Shown here: one piece after another, positions 25,026 to 32,633 of the stretch
Layout of the letters: every line of letters starts with the position of its first letter
How positions within the stretch are numbered: position 1 is the first letter of the stretch
Translations under genes and position numbers: made by a program
Notes under the pieces: model-generated
The model's input: the letters and a program-made list of their open reading frames with translations, nothing else
Told to the model about the DNA's origin: nothing
Databases searched by the model: none
Origin: JADKAV01 sp963733395
GTDB taxonomy: Bacteria > Actinomycetota > Actinomycetes > S36-B12 > UBA10799
Direction of reading: 5' to 3'
Length of the DNA: 64,000 bases
NCBI GenBank assembly: GCA_963733395.1
Contig: CAVTCZ010000009.1
Coordinates: 186,001 to 250,000 of the forward strand

Positions 25026-26372
25026 TCACCGGCGGTCGTCGAGTCGCTGGGCCACTTCGAAGGCCAACTCCAGGCTCTGCACCCGGTTGAGCCGCGGATC
25101 GCACGCGGTCTCGTAGCGGTAGGGCAGGTCCTGTTCCTGCGGTCCGTCGATCCCGCCGAGGCACTCGGTCACGTCGTCGCCGGTGAGTTCGATGTGCAGC
25201 CCGCCGGGGTGGGTGCCCAAGGACCGGTGCACTTCGAAGAACCCGTGCACCTCGGCCGTGACGTCCTCGAACTGCCGGGTCTTGACGCCGCCGGCGGTTT
25301 CCCGGGTGTTCCCGTGCATGGGGTCGCAGACCCAGACCACCGGATGGCCGTTGGCCTCGACCTTCTCGACGATGGCCGGCAGCACATCCCGCACCTTGCC
25401 CGCGCCCATGCGCGTGATGAAGGTCAACCGTCCGGGCACCCGGTCCGGGTTCAGCCGCTCGGCCAACGCCAGGGCATCCTCCGGCGAGGTGGTCGGGCCG
25501 AGTTTCACCCCGACGGGGTTGTGGATCAACGACGCGAAATGGACGTGCGCGGAATCGAGGTCGCGGGTGCGCTCGCCCACCCAGAGGAAGTGCCCGGACA
25601 CCGAGTAGGGGTTGGCCGTACGCGAGTCGATGCGCACCAGGGGACGTTCATAGTCGAGCACCAGTGCCTCATGGCTGGCGTAGAAGTCGACCCGTCGGAA
25701 CTCCTCCGGATCGGCGCCACAGGCCCGCATGAAGGCCAGTGCGTTGTCGATCTCCCGGGCCAACCGCTCGTAGCGGATGCCGGCTTGGGACTCCCGCACG
25801 AAGTCCTGGTTCCAGGCGTGCACCTGATGCAGGTCTGCGTAACCGCCCTGAGTGAAGGCCCGCACCAGGTTCAGCGCTGCGCTGGAGGCGTGGTAGGCAC
25901 TCAACAACCGTTGCGGATCCAGTTGCCGGGCGGCCTCGGCGAATCGCTGCTGGTTGACACCGTCCCCGAAGTAGGACGGGAGCGTGACCCCGTCGCGGGT
26001 CTCCGAAGGCTGCGAGCGCGGCTTGAAGTACTGCCCGGCCATCCGGCCGATCTTCACCACCGGCATCCGGGAGCCGTACGTGAGCACCACTGCCATCTGC
26101 AACACGGTCTTCAGCCGGGCCCGGATCGAGTCCGCGGTGTTGGCCGCGAACGTCTCGGCGCAATCGCCGCCCATCAGGACGAACGCCTCACCACGGGCAG
26201 CCTGACCGAGCTGGGACATCAACTGGTCGCACTCCCCGGCGAACACCAGCGGCGGCACCTTCGCCAGTTCCGCGGTGACCTCGGCCAGCCGGTCAGCGTC
26301 GGGCCACAGCGGCTGCTGCGCGGCCGGCAGATCGGGCCAGGCAATCACGTCGCGGGAGGGTAGATCGGACAC
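25026..26372 (-). CDS. aroG: Class II 3-deoxy-7-phosphoheptulonate synthase (DAHP synthase)
   Basis: A 448-residue class II (plant/mycobacterial-type) DAHP synthase, the first enzyme of the shikimate pathway, condensing phosphoenolpyruvate and erythrose 4-phosphate. Conserved segments include LMGGDCAETF (metal-binding Cys), PVVKIGRMAGQYFKPRS, HFLWVGERTRDLDSAHVHF, NPVGVKLGPTT, ITRMGAGKVRD, WVCDPMHGNT and GGLHIELTGDDVTECLGG. The start GTG has TACCCT 6 nt upstream. Its place after the PASTA kinase matches mycobacterial aroG (Rv2178c). The product feeds Trp (trpD is in this window), Phe, Tyr and folate. Confidence 0.95.
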   Translation of the reverse strand: MSDLPSRDVIAWPDLPAAQQPLWPDADRLAEVTAELAKVPPLVFAGECDQLMSQLGQAARGEAFVLMGGDCAETFAANTADSIRARLKTVLQMAVVLTYGSRMPVVKIGRMAGQYFKPRSQPSETRDGVTLPSYFGDGVNQQRFAEAARQLDPQRLLSAYHASSAALNLVRAFTQGGYADLHQVHAWNQDFVRESQAGIRYERLAREIDNALAFMRACGADPEEFRRVDFYASHEALVLDYERPLVRIDSRTANPYSVSGHFLWVGERTRDLDSAHVHFASLIHNPVGVKLGPTTSPEDALALAERLNPDRVPGRLTFITRMGAGKVRDVLPAIVEKVEANGHPVVWVCDPMHGNTRETAGGVKTRQFEDVTAEVHGFFEVHRSLGTHPGGLHIELTGDDVTECLGGIDGPQEQDLPYRYETACDPRLNRVQSLELAFEVAQRLDDRR

Positions 26373-26378
26373 GACTGA

Positions 26379-26384
26379 AGGGTA
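26379..26384 (-). promoter_or_regulatory. Putative leaderless -10 element of aroG
   Basis: TACCCT on the minus strand ends 6 nt before the GTG at 26372. Confidence 0.45.
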
Positions 26385-26427
26385 ACTTACGCCCCACGTC
26401 GAGCCGATCGGCAGCAGCGCACGCGGC

Positions 26428-27168
26428 TCAGGAGGCCTGGGCGGCGGCCGCTGCCTGCACGGACTCGCCGTCCGCGATGACCTCTTTGGCCCGTGAGGCG
26501 TACAGGTCGACGTACTCCTGACCGGACAACTCCATGAGTTCGTACATGATCTCGTCGGTCATCGAGCGCAGCACGAAGCGGTCGTTCTCCATGCCGTCGT
26601 AGCGGGAGAAGTCCAACGGTTTGCCGATCTTGATCCCCACCCGCCGGATGTTGGGCATCTTCTGACCGGCCGGCTGGATCTCACGGGTGCCGATCATGGC
26701 CACGGGAATGACGGGCACACCCGCCTCGAGCGCCATCCGCGCGACCCCGGTCTTCCCACGGTAGAGCCGCCCGTCCGGAGACCGTGTGCCTTCCGGGTAG
26801 ATGCCGAGCAACTCGTTGTCCGCCAGCACCCGCAGGGCCGTGTTCAGGGCCGCGTCACCCCCACCGGAGCGGTCGATGGGGACCTGCCCCACGCCCTTCA
26901 TGAACGCCTTCGTCAGCCACCCCTTGATGCCCTTGCCCGTGAAGTACTCGGCTTTGGCCAGGAACGTGATGTGGCGTTTGCACACCAGTGGCAGGAAGAT
27001 CGAGTCGGAGAAACTCAGGTGATTGCTGGCAAGGATCGCCGGCCCGTCATCGGGGATGTTCTCCAAGCCCTCGACCTGCGGACGGAAAAGCAGGCGCAGC
27101 CAGGGTCCAAGAAGGATGTACTTGAACACCCAATACAACACCGGCAGCCTCCCGAAGACCTGTCTCAC
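26428..27168 (-). CDS. 1-acyl-sn-glycerol-3-phosphate acyltransferase family protein (PlsC-like)
   Basis: A 246-residue acyltransferase. The catalytic HX4D motif is NHLSFSD, the phosphate-binding block is LGIYPEGTRSPDG, and the third block VPVIPVAMIG is present. It would acylate lysophosphatidic acid or a related glycolipid acceptor at the inner face of the membrane. There is one N-terminal hydrophobic stretch (VLYWVFKYILLGPWLRLLF). The frame is open upstream to 27315, but a GTG at 27168 (VRQVFGRLP) fits the family start. By synteny it matches Rv2182c. It is divergent from the esterase gene, with a palindrome in between. Confidence 0.88.
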   Translation of the reverse strand: MRQVFGRLPVLYWVFKYILLGPWLRLLFRPQVEGLENIPDDGPAILASNHLSFSDSIFLPLVCKRHITFLAKAEYFTGKGIKGWLTKAFMKGVGQVPIDRSGGGDAALNTALRVLADNELLGIYPEGTRSPDGRLYRGKTGVARMALEAGVPVIPVAMIGTREIQPAGQKMPNIRRVGIKIGKPLDFSRYDGMENDRFVLRSMTDEIMYELMELSGQEYVDLYASRAKEVIADGESVQAAAAAQAS

Positions 27169-27171
27169 ACA

Positions 27172-27186
27172 CGACCCTAAGGGTCG
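27172..27186. promoter_or_regulatory. 15-bp perfect palindrome, possible operator
   Basis: CGACCCTAAGGGTCG sits just upstream of the plsC-like start, in the divergent promoter region with the esterase gene; a half-site GACCCTTGGG follows. No regulator is identified. Confidence 0.35.
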
Positions 27187-27347
27187 CACTGACCCTTGGG
27201 CAATGGAACCACCCAAGCGTGGGGCGAATGGACCATTCCGTGACCTTCTGGTGGACGTTCGCGCCGGGGGCGTGTAGTGGTCGTGAGAGCATCGGAGGCG
27301 ACTGCCGGCTTCCACGACAGCGGGCCGGCCCCCGAGGAGACCTGCCA

Positions 27348-28100
27348 GTGCCCTTGATCCCAGGTGCCGAACCCTTCACGGCCGAAGGCGACCGCCTCGG
27401 CATCTTGGTGCTGCACGGGTTCACCGGTTCTCCCGCCTCAGTCACCCCCTGGGCCCGCCGGATGGCCGCCGCCGGTCACACCGTGGCAGCGCCTTTGCTG
27501 CCCGGCCACGGCACCCGCTGGCAGGACCTCAACGCGACCACCTGGCAGGACTGGGTGTCCGAGGCGCAGCAGAGCCTGCAGTGGGTCTGGGAGCGCACCG
27601 ACACGGTCGTGGTCATGGGACTGTCGCTCGGCGCCACCGTTGCGCTGCGCCTGGCGCAGACACATGGCGAGCAGGTGCAGGGCATCGTGGCGGTCAACCC
27701 CATCGTCCATTCGGAACGCCGGGGCCGCCAGGCACTGCCGTTCCTCTACCGGTTCGTGCCGGCGGTGCCGGTGAACAACGATGACATCAAGAAGCCGGGC
27801 GTCCACGAAGGCGGGTACGACCGGCTGCCGCTGCGGGCCGCGCACTCGATGACCCAACTGTGGGCGGTCGTCAAATCCGACATCCACAAGGTCAACCAAC
27901 CGGTGCTGGTCTTCCGCAGTGCCGATGACCACGTGGTGGAGCCTTCGAACAGCGCCTGGATCCTGGCCAACGTGGCCAGCGACGAGACCGAGGAGATCGT
28001 TCTGCACGACTCGTACCACGTGGCCACGCTCGACAACGACGCTGAGACGATCTTCACGCAGAGCCTGGCCTTCGCCCACCACGTGGCGGTGGCAGCGTGA
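27348..28100 (+). CDS. Carboxylesterase / monoacylglycerol lipase-like alpha/beta hydrolase
   Basis: A 250-residue hydrolase with an Est30/monoacylglycerol-lipase look: LVLHGFTGSP for the oxyanion hole, nucleophile Ser in VMGLSLGAT, acid in FRSADDHVV and base in LHDSYHVATLD. LLPGHGTRWQDLN is also typical of this group. The GTG start has GAGGAGA 8 nt upstream. Its stop overlaps the next gene (GTGA). A lipid-related role is plausible beside the acyltransferase, but the substrate is unknown. Confidence 0.85.
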   Translation: MPLIPGAEPFTAEGDRLGILVLHGFTGSPASVTPWARRMAAAGHTVAAPLLPGHGTRWQDLNATTWQDWVSEAQQSLQWVWERTDTVVVMGLSLGATVALRLAQTHGEQVQGIVAVNPIVHSERRGRQALPFLYRFVPAVPVNNDDIKKPGVHEGGYDRLPLRAAHSMTQLWAVVKSDIHKVNQPVLVFRSADDHVVEPSNSAWILANVASDETEEIVLHDSYHVATLDNDAETIFTQSLAFAHHVAVAA

Positions 28101-28477
28101 CCGAGCCCGGGGACAAGGTGCCTTACGACGAGAGTGCCTGGGAGCGCATCGTCGCCGATCTCGGCGAGGAGATGCCCTCACTGCCGCAGCAGCCGGCACA
28201 GCCGCCACCACCACAGCCACCGGTCGAGGAGCCCGAGGAGCAGTTCGTGCCGCCCGAGCCGCCGCCGCTGCCCCGGCTCGACCTGGTCGGCCGACTGGCG
28301 TGGATCGGCACACTGGGCGGGCCACTGCTGCTCTTCGGCGGCGTGCTGGCCCCCGGAGTCGTGGGACCGACGGTCGTCACGCTGGGCGTACTGGCATTCG
28401 TGGCCGGATTCCTGACCCTGGTCCTGCGCTCCCCCAACGAGCCCGAGGACGGTTGGGACGACGGGTCCGCGGTGTGA
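28097..28477 (+). CDS. Small membrane protein of unknown function
   Basis: A 126-residue protein translationally coupled to the esterase (GTGA overlap). The N-terminal half is acidic and proline-rich (PPPPQPPVEEPEEQ). The C-terminal half has two hydrophobic helices (about residues 65-85 and 88-110) and an acidic tail, EPEDGWDDG. I do not recognise a family. The layout suggests a cytoplasmic disordered arm anchored in the membrane. Confidence 0.75.
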   Translation: MTEPGDKVPYDESAWERIVADLGEEMPSLPQQPAQPPPPQPPVEEPEEQFVPPEPPPLPRLDLVGRLAWIGTLGGPLLLFGGVLAPGVVGPTVVTLGVLAFVAGFLTLVLRSPNEPEDGWDDGSAV

Positions 28478-28522
28478 GCCAGTGGCCGGAGCGTGATCGC
28501 GCTGCCCACCCCCAGCCCGTGG

Positions 28523-28528
28523 CAGGAT
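28523..28528 (+). promoter_or_regulatory. Putative leaderless -10 element of the TIGR00300 gene
   Basis: CAGGAT ends 7 nt before the ATG at 28536. Confidence 0.4.
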
Positions 28529-28535
28529 TGCCCGC

Positions 28536-29756
28536 ATGACCATCACTGAAGTCGTTCAGATGCAAGGCCACCTCATCGACTCCGGACTGCTCAGCAGGGC
28601 GCTCGACGACATCCTCGAGGCGGGTGCCGACTACGAGATCCAGGACTTGGTGTTCGGCAAGACCAAGAACGACGAATCGACCGCACGAATCGTCATCAGC
28701 CATTCCGACGACACGGTCATGAACGATCTGCTCGTTCGCTTGCAGAACCACGGCGCGAACCCGGTGGAGACCAGCGACGCGGAGATGATCCCGGCGCCGA
28801 TGCCCGGGGTGTTCCCCGAGGGATTCCACTCCAGCACGAACTTCGAGACCTACGTGCGCATCGACGGCGAATGGATCCCCGTCCAGAACCCGGAGATGGA
28901 CTGCGGGCTGGTGGTGCGCGACGGGGGCGTGACCACCGTGCCGATGTCCGACGTCGAAGCGGGCGAGCCGGTGGTCATCGGGTTCCTCGGCGTCAAGGTC
29001 GTCGTTCCGCCCCCGCCCCGGCCGTCGTCGGAGTCCGTGTTCGAGTTCATGAACTCGGTCGTGTCCAGCGAGAAGCCGCAAGCGTTGCAGGTCCGCCAGA
29101 TCGCCGATCAGATGCGCGAATGCAAGGCCGCAGGCAAGCGGATCCTGTGGGTCGGCGGGCCGGCCATCGTCCACACCGGTGGCTCTCCGGCGCTGTCCAA
29201 ACTCGTGGCGGCAGGGTACGTGGACGTGTTGTTCGCCGGCAACGCGCTGGCCGTGCACGACATCGAATCCAACATGTACGGAACCTCCCTGGGAATCGAC
29301 CTCAGCAAGGGATCCGGGGTCGACCACGGCCACGAGAACCACATCCGGGCGATCAACCGCGTGCGTTCCTACGGCAGTATCGCCGGCGCGGTCGAGGCCG
29401 GCGCGATCACCGACGGGCTGATGTGCTCGATGGTCAAAGCCGGCAAGCCGTTCGTCCTGGTCGGCTCGGTGCGCGATGACGGCCCACTGCCCGACGTCTA
29501 CACCGATGTCATCGAGGGGCAGCGGGCGATGCGCGCCGAACTGCAGGACGTCGGCTTCGCGATCATGGTGGCGACGATGCTGCACGCGATCGCCACCGGG
29601 AACATCCTGCCCGCGTCGATCCCGCTGGTCTGCGTGGACATCAACCCCTCGACGGTCACCAAGCTCGCCGACCGCGGCAGCGCCCAGGCGCAGGGGGTCG
29701 TGACGGACATCGGCCTGTTCCTCGAGCAACTCGCCCAAGAGCTCGTGGGGGTCTAG
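28536..29756 (+). CDS. TIGR00300 / LOR-SDH family protein, archaeal-type ornithine cyclodeaminase candidate
   Basis: A 406-residue protein. The N-terminus VQMQGHLIDSGLLSRALD followed by GADYEIQDLVFGKTKND is the LOR/SDH conserved domain, and the body matches TIGR00300 proteins of methanogens (RILWVGGPAIVHTGG, VLFAGNALAVHDIE, GTSLGIDLSKGSGVDHGHE). Archaeal members convert ornithine to proline and ammonia with NAD; cyanobacterial AgrE/ArgZ carries this domain after an arginine-degrading domain. Here it stands alone, with no arginine hydrolase beside it. It appears monocistronic and is followed by hairpin B2. Activity is inferred from family, not shown. Confidence 0.75.
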   Translation: MTITEVVQMQGHLIDSGLLSRALDDILEAGADYEIQDLVFGKTKNDESTARIVISHSDDTVMNDLLVRLQNHGANPVETSDAEMIPAPMPGVFPEGFHSSTNFETYVRIDGEWIPVQNPEMDCGLVVRDGGVTTVPMSDVEAGEPVVIGFLGVKVVVPPPPRPSSESVFEFMNSVVSSEKPQALQVRQIADQMRECKAAGKRILWVGGPAIVHTGGSPALSKLVAAGYVDVLFAGNALAVHDIESNMYGTSLGIDLSKGSGVDHGHENHIRAINRVRSYGSIAGAVEAGAITDGLMCSMVKAGKPFVLVGSVRDDGPLPDVYTDVIEGQRAMRAELQDVGFAIMVATMLHAIATGNILPASIPLVCVDINPSTVTKLADRGSAQAQGVVTDIGLFLEQLAQELVGV

Positions 29757-29790
29757 CTCCGCGCGCGGCATCCGGCCACATCCGTCGGGG

Positions 29791-29848
29791 GTTCTGCGAC
29801 GTTGTTGCCCTTCGGGCTCAGCGTGTCGGGGTAACAACGTCTCAGAAC
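29791..29848. repeat. Hairpin repeat family B, copy 2
   Basis: A 58-bp inverted repeat with 20-bp arms (two mismatches), GTTCTGCGACGTTGTTGCCC against its reversed partner, and a loop ending CAGCGTGTC. It matches 18601-18658 in length and plan. It lies 35 bp after the TIGR00300 stop and may terminate that gene. Confidence 0.7.
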
Positions 29849-29950
29849 TCACGGCCGTGGGCCGCCGATGGCTGCGCGGGGCGGCGGCCGAACCTGGCCC
29901 TCGACGAGACCCGGTGGCGTGCGTCACGGTTGCCTTGACCGAGCTCCTGC

Positions 29951-30127
29951 CCGCGGGCGGTCTTTGTGACGATGTTGCGCGCCTGTCCGGCTGGTTTGTC
30001 ACGAAGGTGCGGGGTCGAACCGCCCGGCAGCCCGCAACGTCGTGACAAACCGCCCTGCGGACCCCGCAACATCGTCACAAACCGCCCTGCCGGCCCGAGG
30101 AGTCCGCCACCGACCCCGGCCGGCGGG
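29951..30127 (+). repeat. Nested palindromic repeat family A, copy 3
   Basis: The best-preserved copy. It has cores TTTGTGACGATGTTGCG and GTTTGTCACGAAGGTGCG on one strand, then GCAACGTCGTGACAAACC and GCAACATCGTCACAAACC. Outer cores share ATCGTCAC and inner cores share CGTGAC, giving two nested fold-backs. It abuts the stop of glk by 3 bp, so the glk transcript would read into it. Together with B2 it fills the 374-bp gap between two converging genes; nothing else is seen there. Confidence 0.8.
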
Positions 30128-30130
30128 TAC

Positions 30131-31075
30131 CTAACGGAACCGCGCCAGGTCCGCGGCCCCGACCAGTCCCGCGGAGTTCCCCAGCTTCGCGATGACGACT
30201 TTGGGCAACTGCCGGTGCTCCCGGCCGGACACGGACTCGGTGAACGCACGGACCGTCGAGGCCAGCAGCACGTCGCCGGCCTCACTGACACCCCCACCGA
30301 TGACGAAGCATTCGGGGTCCAGGATCGCCGCAACATCGGCCATGCCCTGGCCGAGCCAGCGGGAGACGAAGTCGAACGCGGCCAGCGCGACCGGGTCGCC
30401 CTCCCGGGCGGCCTTGGTGATGTGCACGCCCTGCACACCCTCCGGGGTGCCGTCGCCGAGGTCCAGCAAGGTCTCGGCCTCACCGCGGCGTTCGGATGCC
30501 AGGTAGCGGGCCTCCCGGACCAGGGCGTTGCCGCTGGCGTACTGCTCCCAGCAACCCCGGTTCCCGCAACCGCACGGGCGCCCGCCGGGATCCACGTTCA
30601 AGTGGCCGAACTCGGCGGCCGCCCCCCAGCGCCCGCGGTACAGGGTCCCTTCGAGCACGATGCCCGCCCCGATGCCGGTGCCGACGGTGATCGTCACCAC
30701 GTAGTCGCGATCCTTGCCCGCCCCGAACCGGGACTCCCCCCACGCCGCCGCGTTCGCGTCGTTCTCGACCACCACGGGCAGGCCCACGACGGACTCCACA
30801 GCCATCCGCAACGGCTCGTCCTTCCAGCCCAGGTTCGGCGCGAAGTTGACCCGGGAACGCTTCTCGTCGACGAAACCCGCCGCTCCGATCCCCACGGCTT
30901 CGATGTCGTATTCCTCGCGCAGTTGCAGAATCAGGTCCGCGACCGTCTGCTCCACCTTCTCGGCGTCGCGCCCACCGGTGGCCACGCGCTGCCGGGCGAG
31001 GATCCGACCGCCCTCGTCCACGACCCCCGCGGCGATCTTGGTACCCCCGATGTCGATACCCACTGTCAGGCCCAT
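30131..31075 (-). CDS. glk: ROK-family glucokinase
   Basis: A 314-residue ROK kinase expected to phosphorylate glucose with ATP. It has the phosphate motif GIDIGGTKIAAGVVD, the sugar-binding ENDANAAAWGE with the catalytic Asp, TVGTGIGAGIV, the EFGH motif and the zinc-binding CGCGNRGCWEQYASG of the ROK signature. The length is typical. The ATG at 31075 is preceded by TAGCGT with a 6-nt spacer; a TTG two codons upstream is possible. In actinobacteria this enzyme often mediates glucose repression as well as catalysis. Confidence 0.92.
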   Translation of the reverse strand: MGLTVGIDIGGTKIAAGVVDEGGRILARQRVATGGRDAEKVEQTVADLILQLREEYDIEAVGIGAAGFVDEKRSRVNFAPNLGWKDEPLRMAVESVVGLPVVVENDANAAAWGESRFGAGKDRDYVVTITVGTGIGAGIVLEGTLYRGRWGAAAEFGHLNVDPGGRPCGCGNRGCWEQYASGNALVREARYLASERRGEAETLLDLGDGTPEGVQGVHITKAAREGDPVALAAFDFVSRWLGQGMADVAAILDPECFVIGGGVSEAGDVLLASTVRAFTESVSGREHRQLPKVVIAKLGNSAGLVGAADLARFR

Positions 31076-31081
31076 GGCCAA

Positions 31082-31087
31082 ACGCTA
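31082..31087 (-). promoter_or_regulatory. Putative leaderless -10 element of glk
   Basis: TAGCGT on the minus strand ends 6 nt before the ATG at 31075. Confidence 0.45.
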
Positions 31088-31097
31088 GGCGATCCGG

Positions 31098-31578
31098 TCA
31101 GTCCTTTGCCTGTCCGTGGCCGGTCTCCGGGCCGAGCAGTCCTGCGACCAACGCGTTGACTCTGGGACAGCGCGGCGCGTGCCGTCTGCGCCCACTCGGG
31201 GTTGGTCCGCTCCAACGCGTCGAGACCCTGGCAGATCGGGCAATCCGAGCAGCGGACGACCTGTGGCGGCGGTTCCGGAGCGGCTTCGGACTCCGGCTGC
31301 CCGCCACCTTGCGCCAGATAGGCAGAAGCCGTGGCCGCCGCGTTCTGCGCGAGTTCGCCGGCGGCTGCCACCGCCCCGGAGTCCACGGCCCAGTCCCGCA
31401 GCGCACCTGCCAGTCGGAGACCCTCGACCATGACCGAGTCCACCGGCGGGGCGGTCGGCGCGGAGTGCCACCAGGGCGGCTGGTTGCCGTGCTCGTCGCG
31501 CGGTGGGCGCAGCGACGGTTCCTCTGGGTCGACGTCCTCGGGCTCGTCGGGCACGCCGTCCTCGGGTTCGTCGCTCAT
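31098..31578 (-). CDS. Hypothetical protein with CxxCPIC motif, frameshifted near 31162
   Basis: An acidic, proline-rich N-terminus (MSDEPEDGVPDEPED) is followed by a helical section and CSDCPICQGLDALERTNPEW, a likely metal-binding cysteine cluster. In one frame the protein ends with an atypical SQRVGRRTARPGDR tail. One frame over, the expected actinobacterial ending VNALVAGLLGPETGHG runs to a stop at 31098. Removing one base at about 31162 joins them into about 159 residues. The ATG overlaps the stop of the SRPBCC gene (ATGA). Function is unknown. Confidence 0.65.
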
Positions 31579-32006
31579 GCCTCTACTCGCTTCTTCAGGC
31601 CCTTGAGGGCCGTGTCGACGATCGCCTTCTCGGCCTTTCGCTTGATCGTGCCGATGATCGGGATGGTGAGATCGACCAGCAGTCGATAGGTGACCTCACT
31701 GCTGCCGTCGCCGCGATCCCGCACCGTGTACGTGCCGTCCAGGTCGCGCAGGACGCTCGACTGCGTGAGTTGCCAGTTGACTTCGGTGTCGCCGTGCCAC
31801 TGGTAGCGGATCGTGTACGTGTCCTTGATCGGCCCGCTGTCGATGGTCATCTCCACCTCCCGCGGACGCCCGTCCGGGAAGGTGGCCAGAATCCTGGTCT
31901 GCTTGACCTCGGACCACTCGGGATACGTGCCGAGGTCGGCGATCACCGCCATCACCCGTTCGGCGGGCGCGTCGATGATGATGCTCGACTCGGTCTGTTG
32001 CGCCAC
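31575..32006 (-). CDS. SRPBCC (START-like) lipid-binding fold protein
   Basis: A 143-residue SRPBCC/polyketide-cyclase-fold protein, beginning VAQQTESSIIIDAPAERVMAVIADLGTYPEW in conceptual translation. The motif IDAPAERVMAVIAD and YPEWSEVKQ are typical of this fold, which binds hydrophobic ligands. The GTG at 32006 has GGGAGG upstream. By synteny it matches Rv2185c (TB16.3), adjacent to fadD15. It is coupled to the downstream CxxCPIC gene (ATGA). The ligand is unknown. Confidence 0.8.
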   Translation of the reverse strand: MAQQTESSIIIDAPAERVMAVIADLGTYPEWSEVKQTRILATFPDGRPREVEMTIDSGPIKDTYTIRYQWHGDTEVNWQLTQSSVLRDLDGTYTVRDRGDGSSEVTYRLLVDLTIPIIGTIKRKAEKAIVDTALKGLKKRVEA

Positions 32007-32050
32007 GGCCTCCCGCCCTTCTCGCCCGGATGCGTGCTGCGGATCCCACC

Positions 32051-32506
32051 CTACTGCGACTGCGAGTGGGCCCCGTCCGATGCCGCCCACGGCGCGGGGA
32101 CCCCCGCCGGGCGATCACCCTCGAGTTGGGCCTTGAGGGCCCACACGCTGCGCTTCCAGGACTTCGCCCGGCGGGCCCGCTCGCGGGCGGCGCGGCGCCA
32201 TCCGCCGGGAGTGTCCGGCCAGGGTGCGGCGGTCCGCCCGTCCTCGGATGGCTCCCCGCGCAGGTAGTGGTGCAGGATGCAGCCGTCAGCATGCGGCTCG
32301 ATCCAGATCTCCAGCGATCCCACGAGCGCGCCGGTGATCGACCACCTCTGTCCGAGGAGACCCCGGTCCATGAACACGACCGGGTGCAGATCGGGCCACC
32401 ACTGCCGCCAAGAGGCAGGGTCGGCCACGATCGCCGCCAGGACGTCCGGCGGCAACGACGATGAACGTCTCGTCGACGAGGTCCACTCCAGCCACAGCAC
32501 GATCAT
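32051..32506 (-). CDS. SRPBCC-like protein 2
   Basis: A 151-residue protein with features of the SRPBCC fold: SSSLPPDVLAAIVADPASW near the N-terminus and VGSLEIWIEPHADGCILHHY in the sheet region. There is a basic C-terminal helix (RRAARERARRAKSW). It lies 44 bp upstream of the first SRPBCC gene on the same strand, and divergent from the acyl-CoA ligase. The ATG at 32506 is the likely start though the frame opens earlier. The ligand is unknown. Confidence 0.7.
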   Translation of the reverse strand: MIVLWLEWTSSTRRSSSLPPDVLAAIVADPASWRQWWPDLHPVVFMDRGLLGQRWSITGALVGSLEIWIEPHADGCILHHYLRGEPSEDGRTAAPWPDTPGGWRRAARERARRAKSWKRSVWALKAQLEGDRPAGVPAPWAASDGAHSQSQ

Positions 32507-32633
32507 GCCCGACCCCGCGCGCGCCTTCCGGAGATCCCCTACCGCATTCGCCAGAATTAGGGAACAATACGTCGACAACCTACGACGAACCTTTCCGGTA
32601 ATCCGGATAACCAATCACTGCAGGAGCAAACCC

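Noticed and set aside
11610..30127. Family A repeats as a CRISPR array
   Set aside because: Units alternate orientation, are not evenly spaced, lack unique spacers, and occur once per gap with no cas genes.
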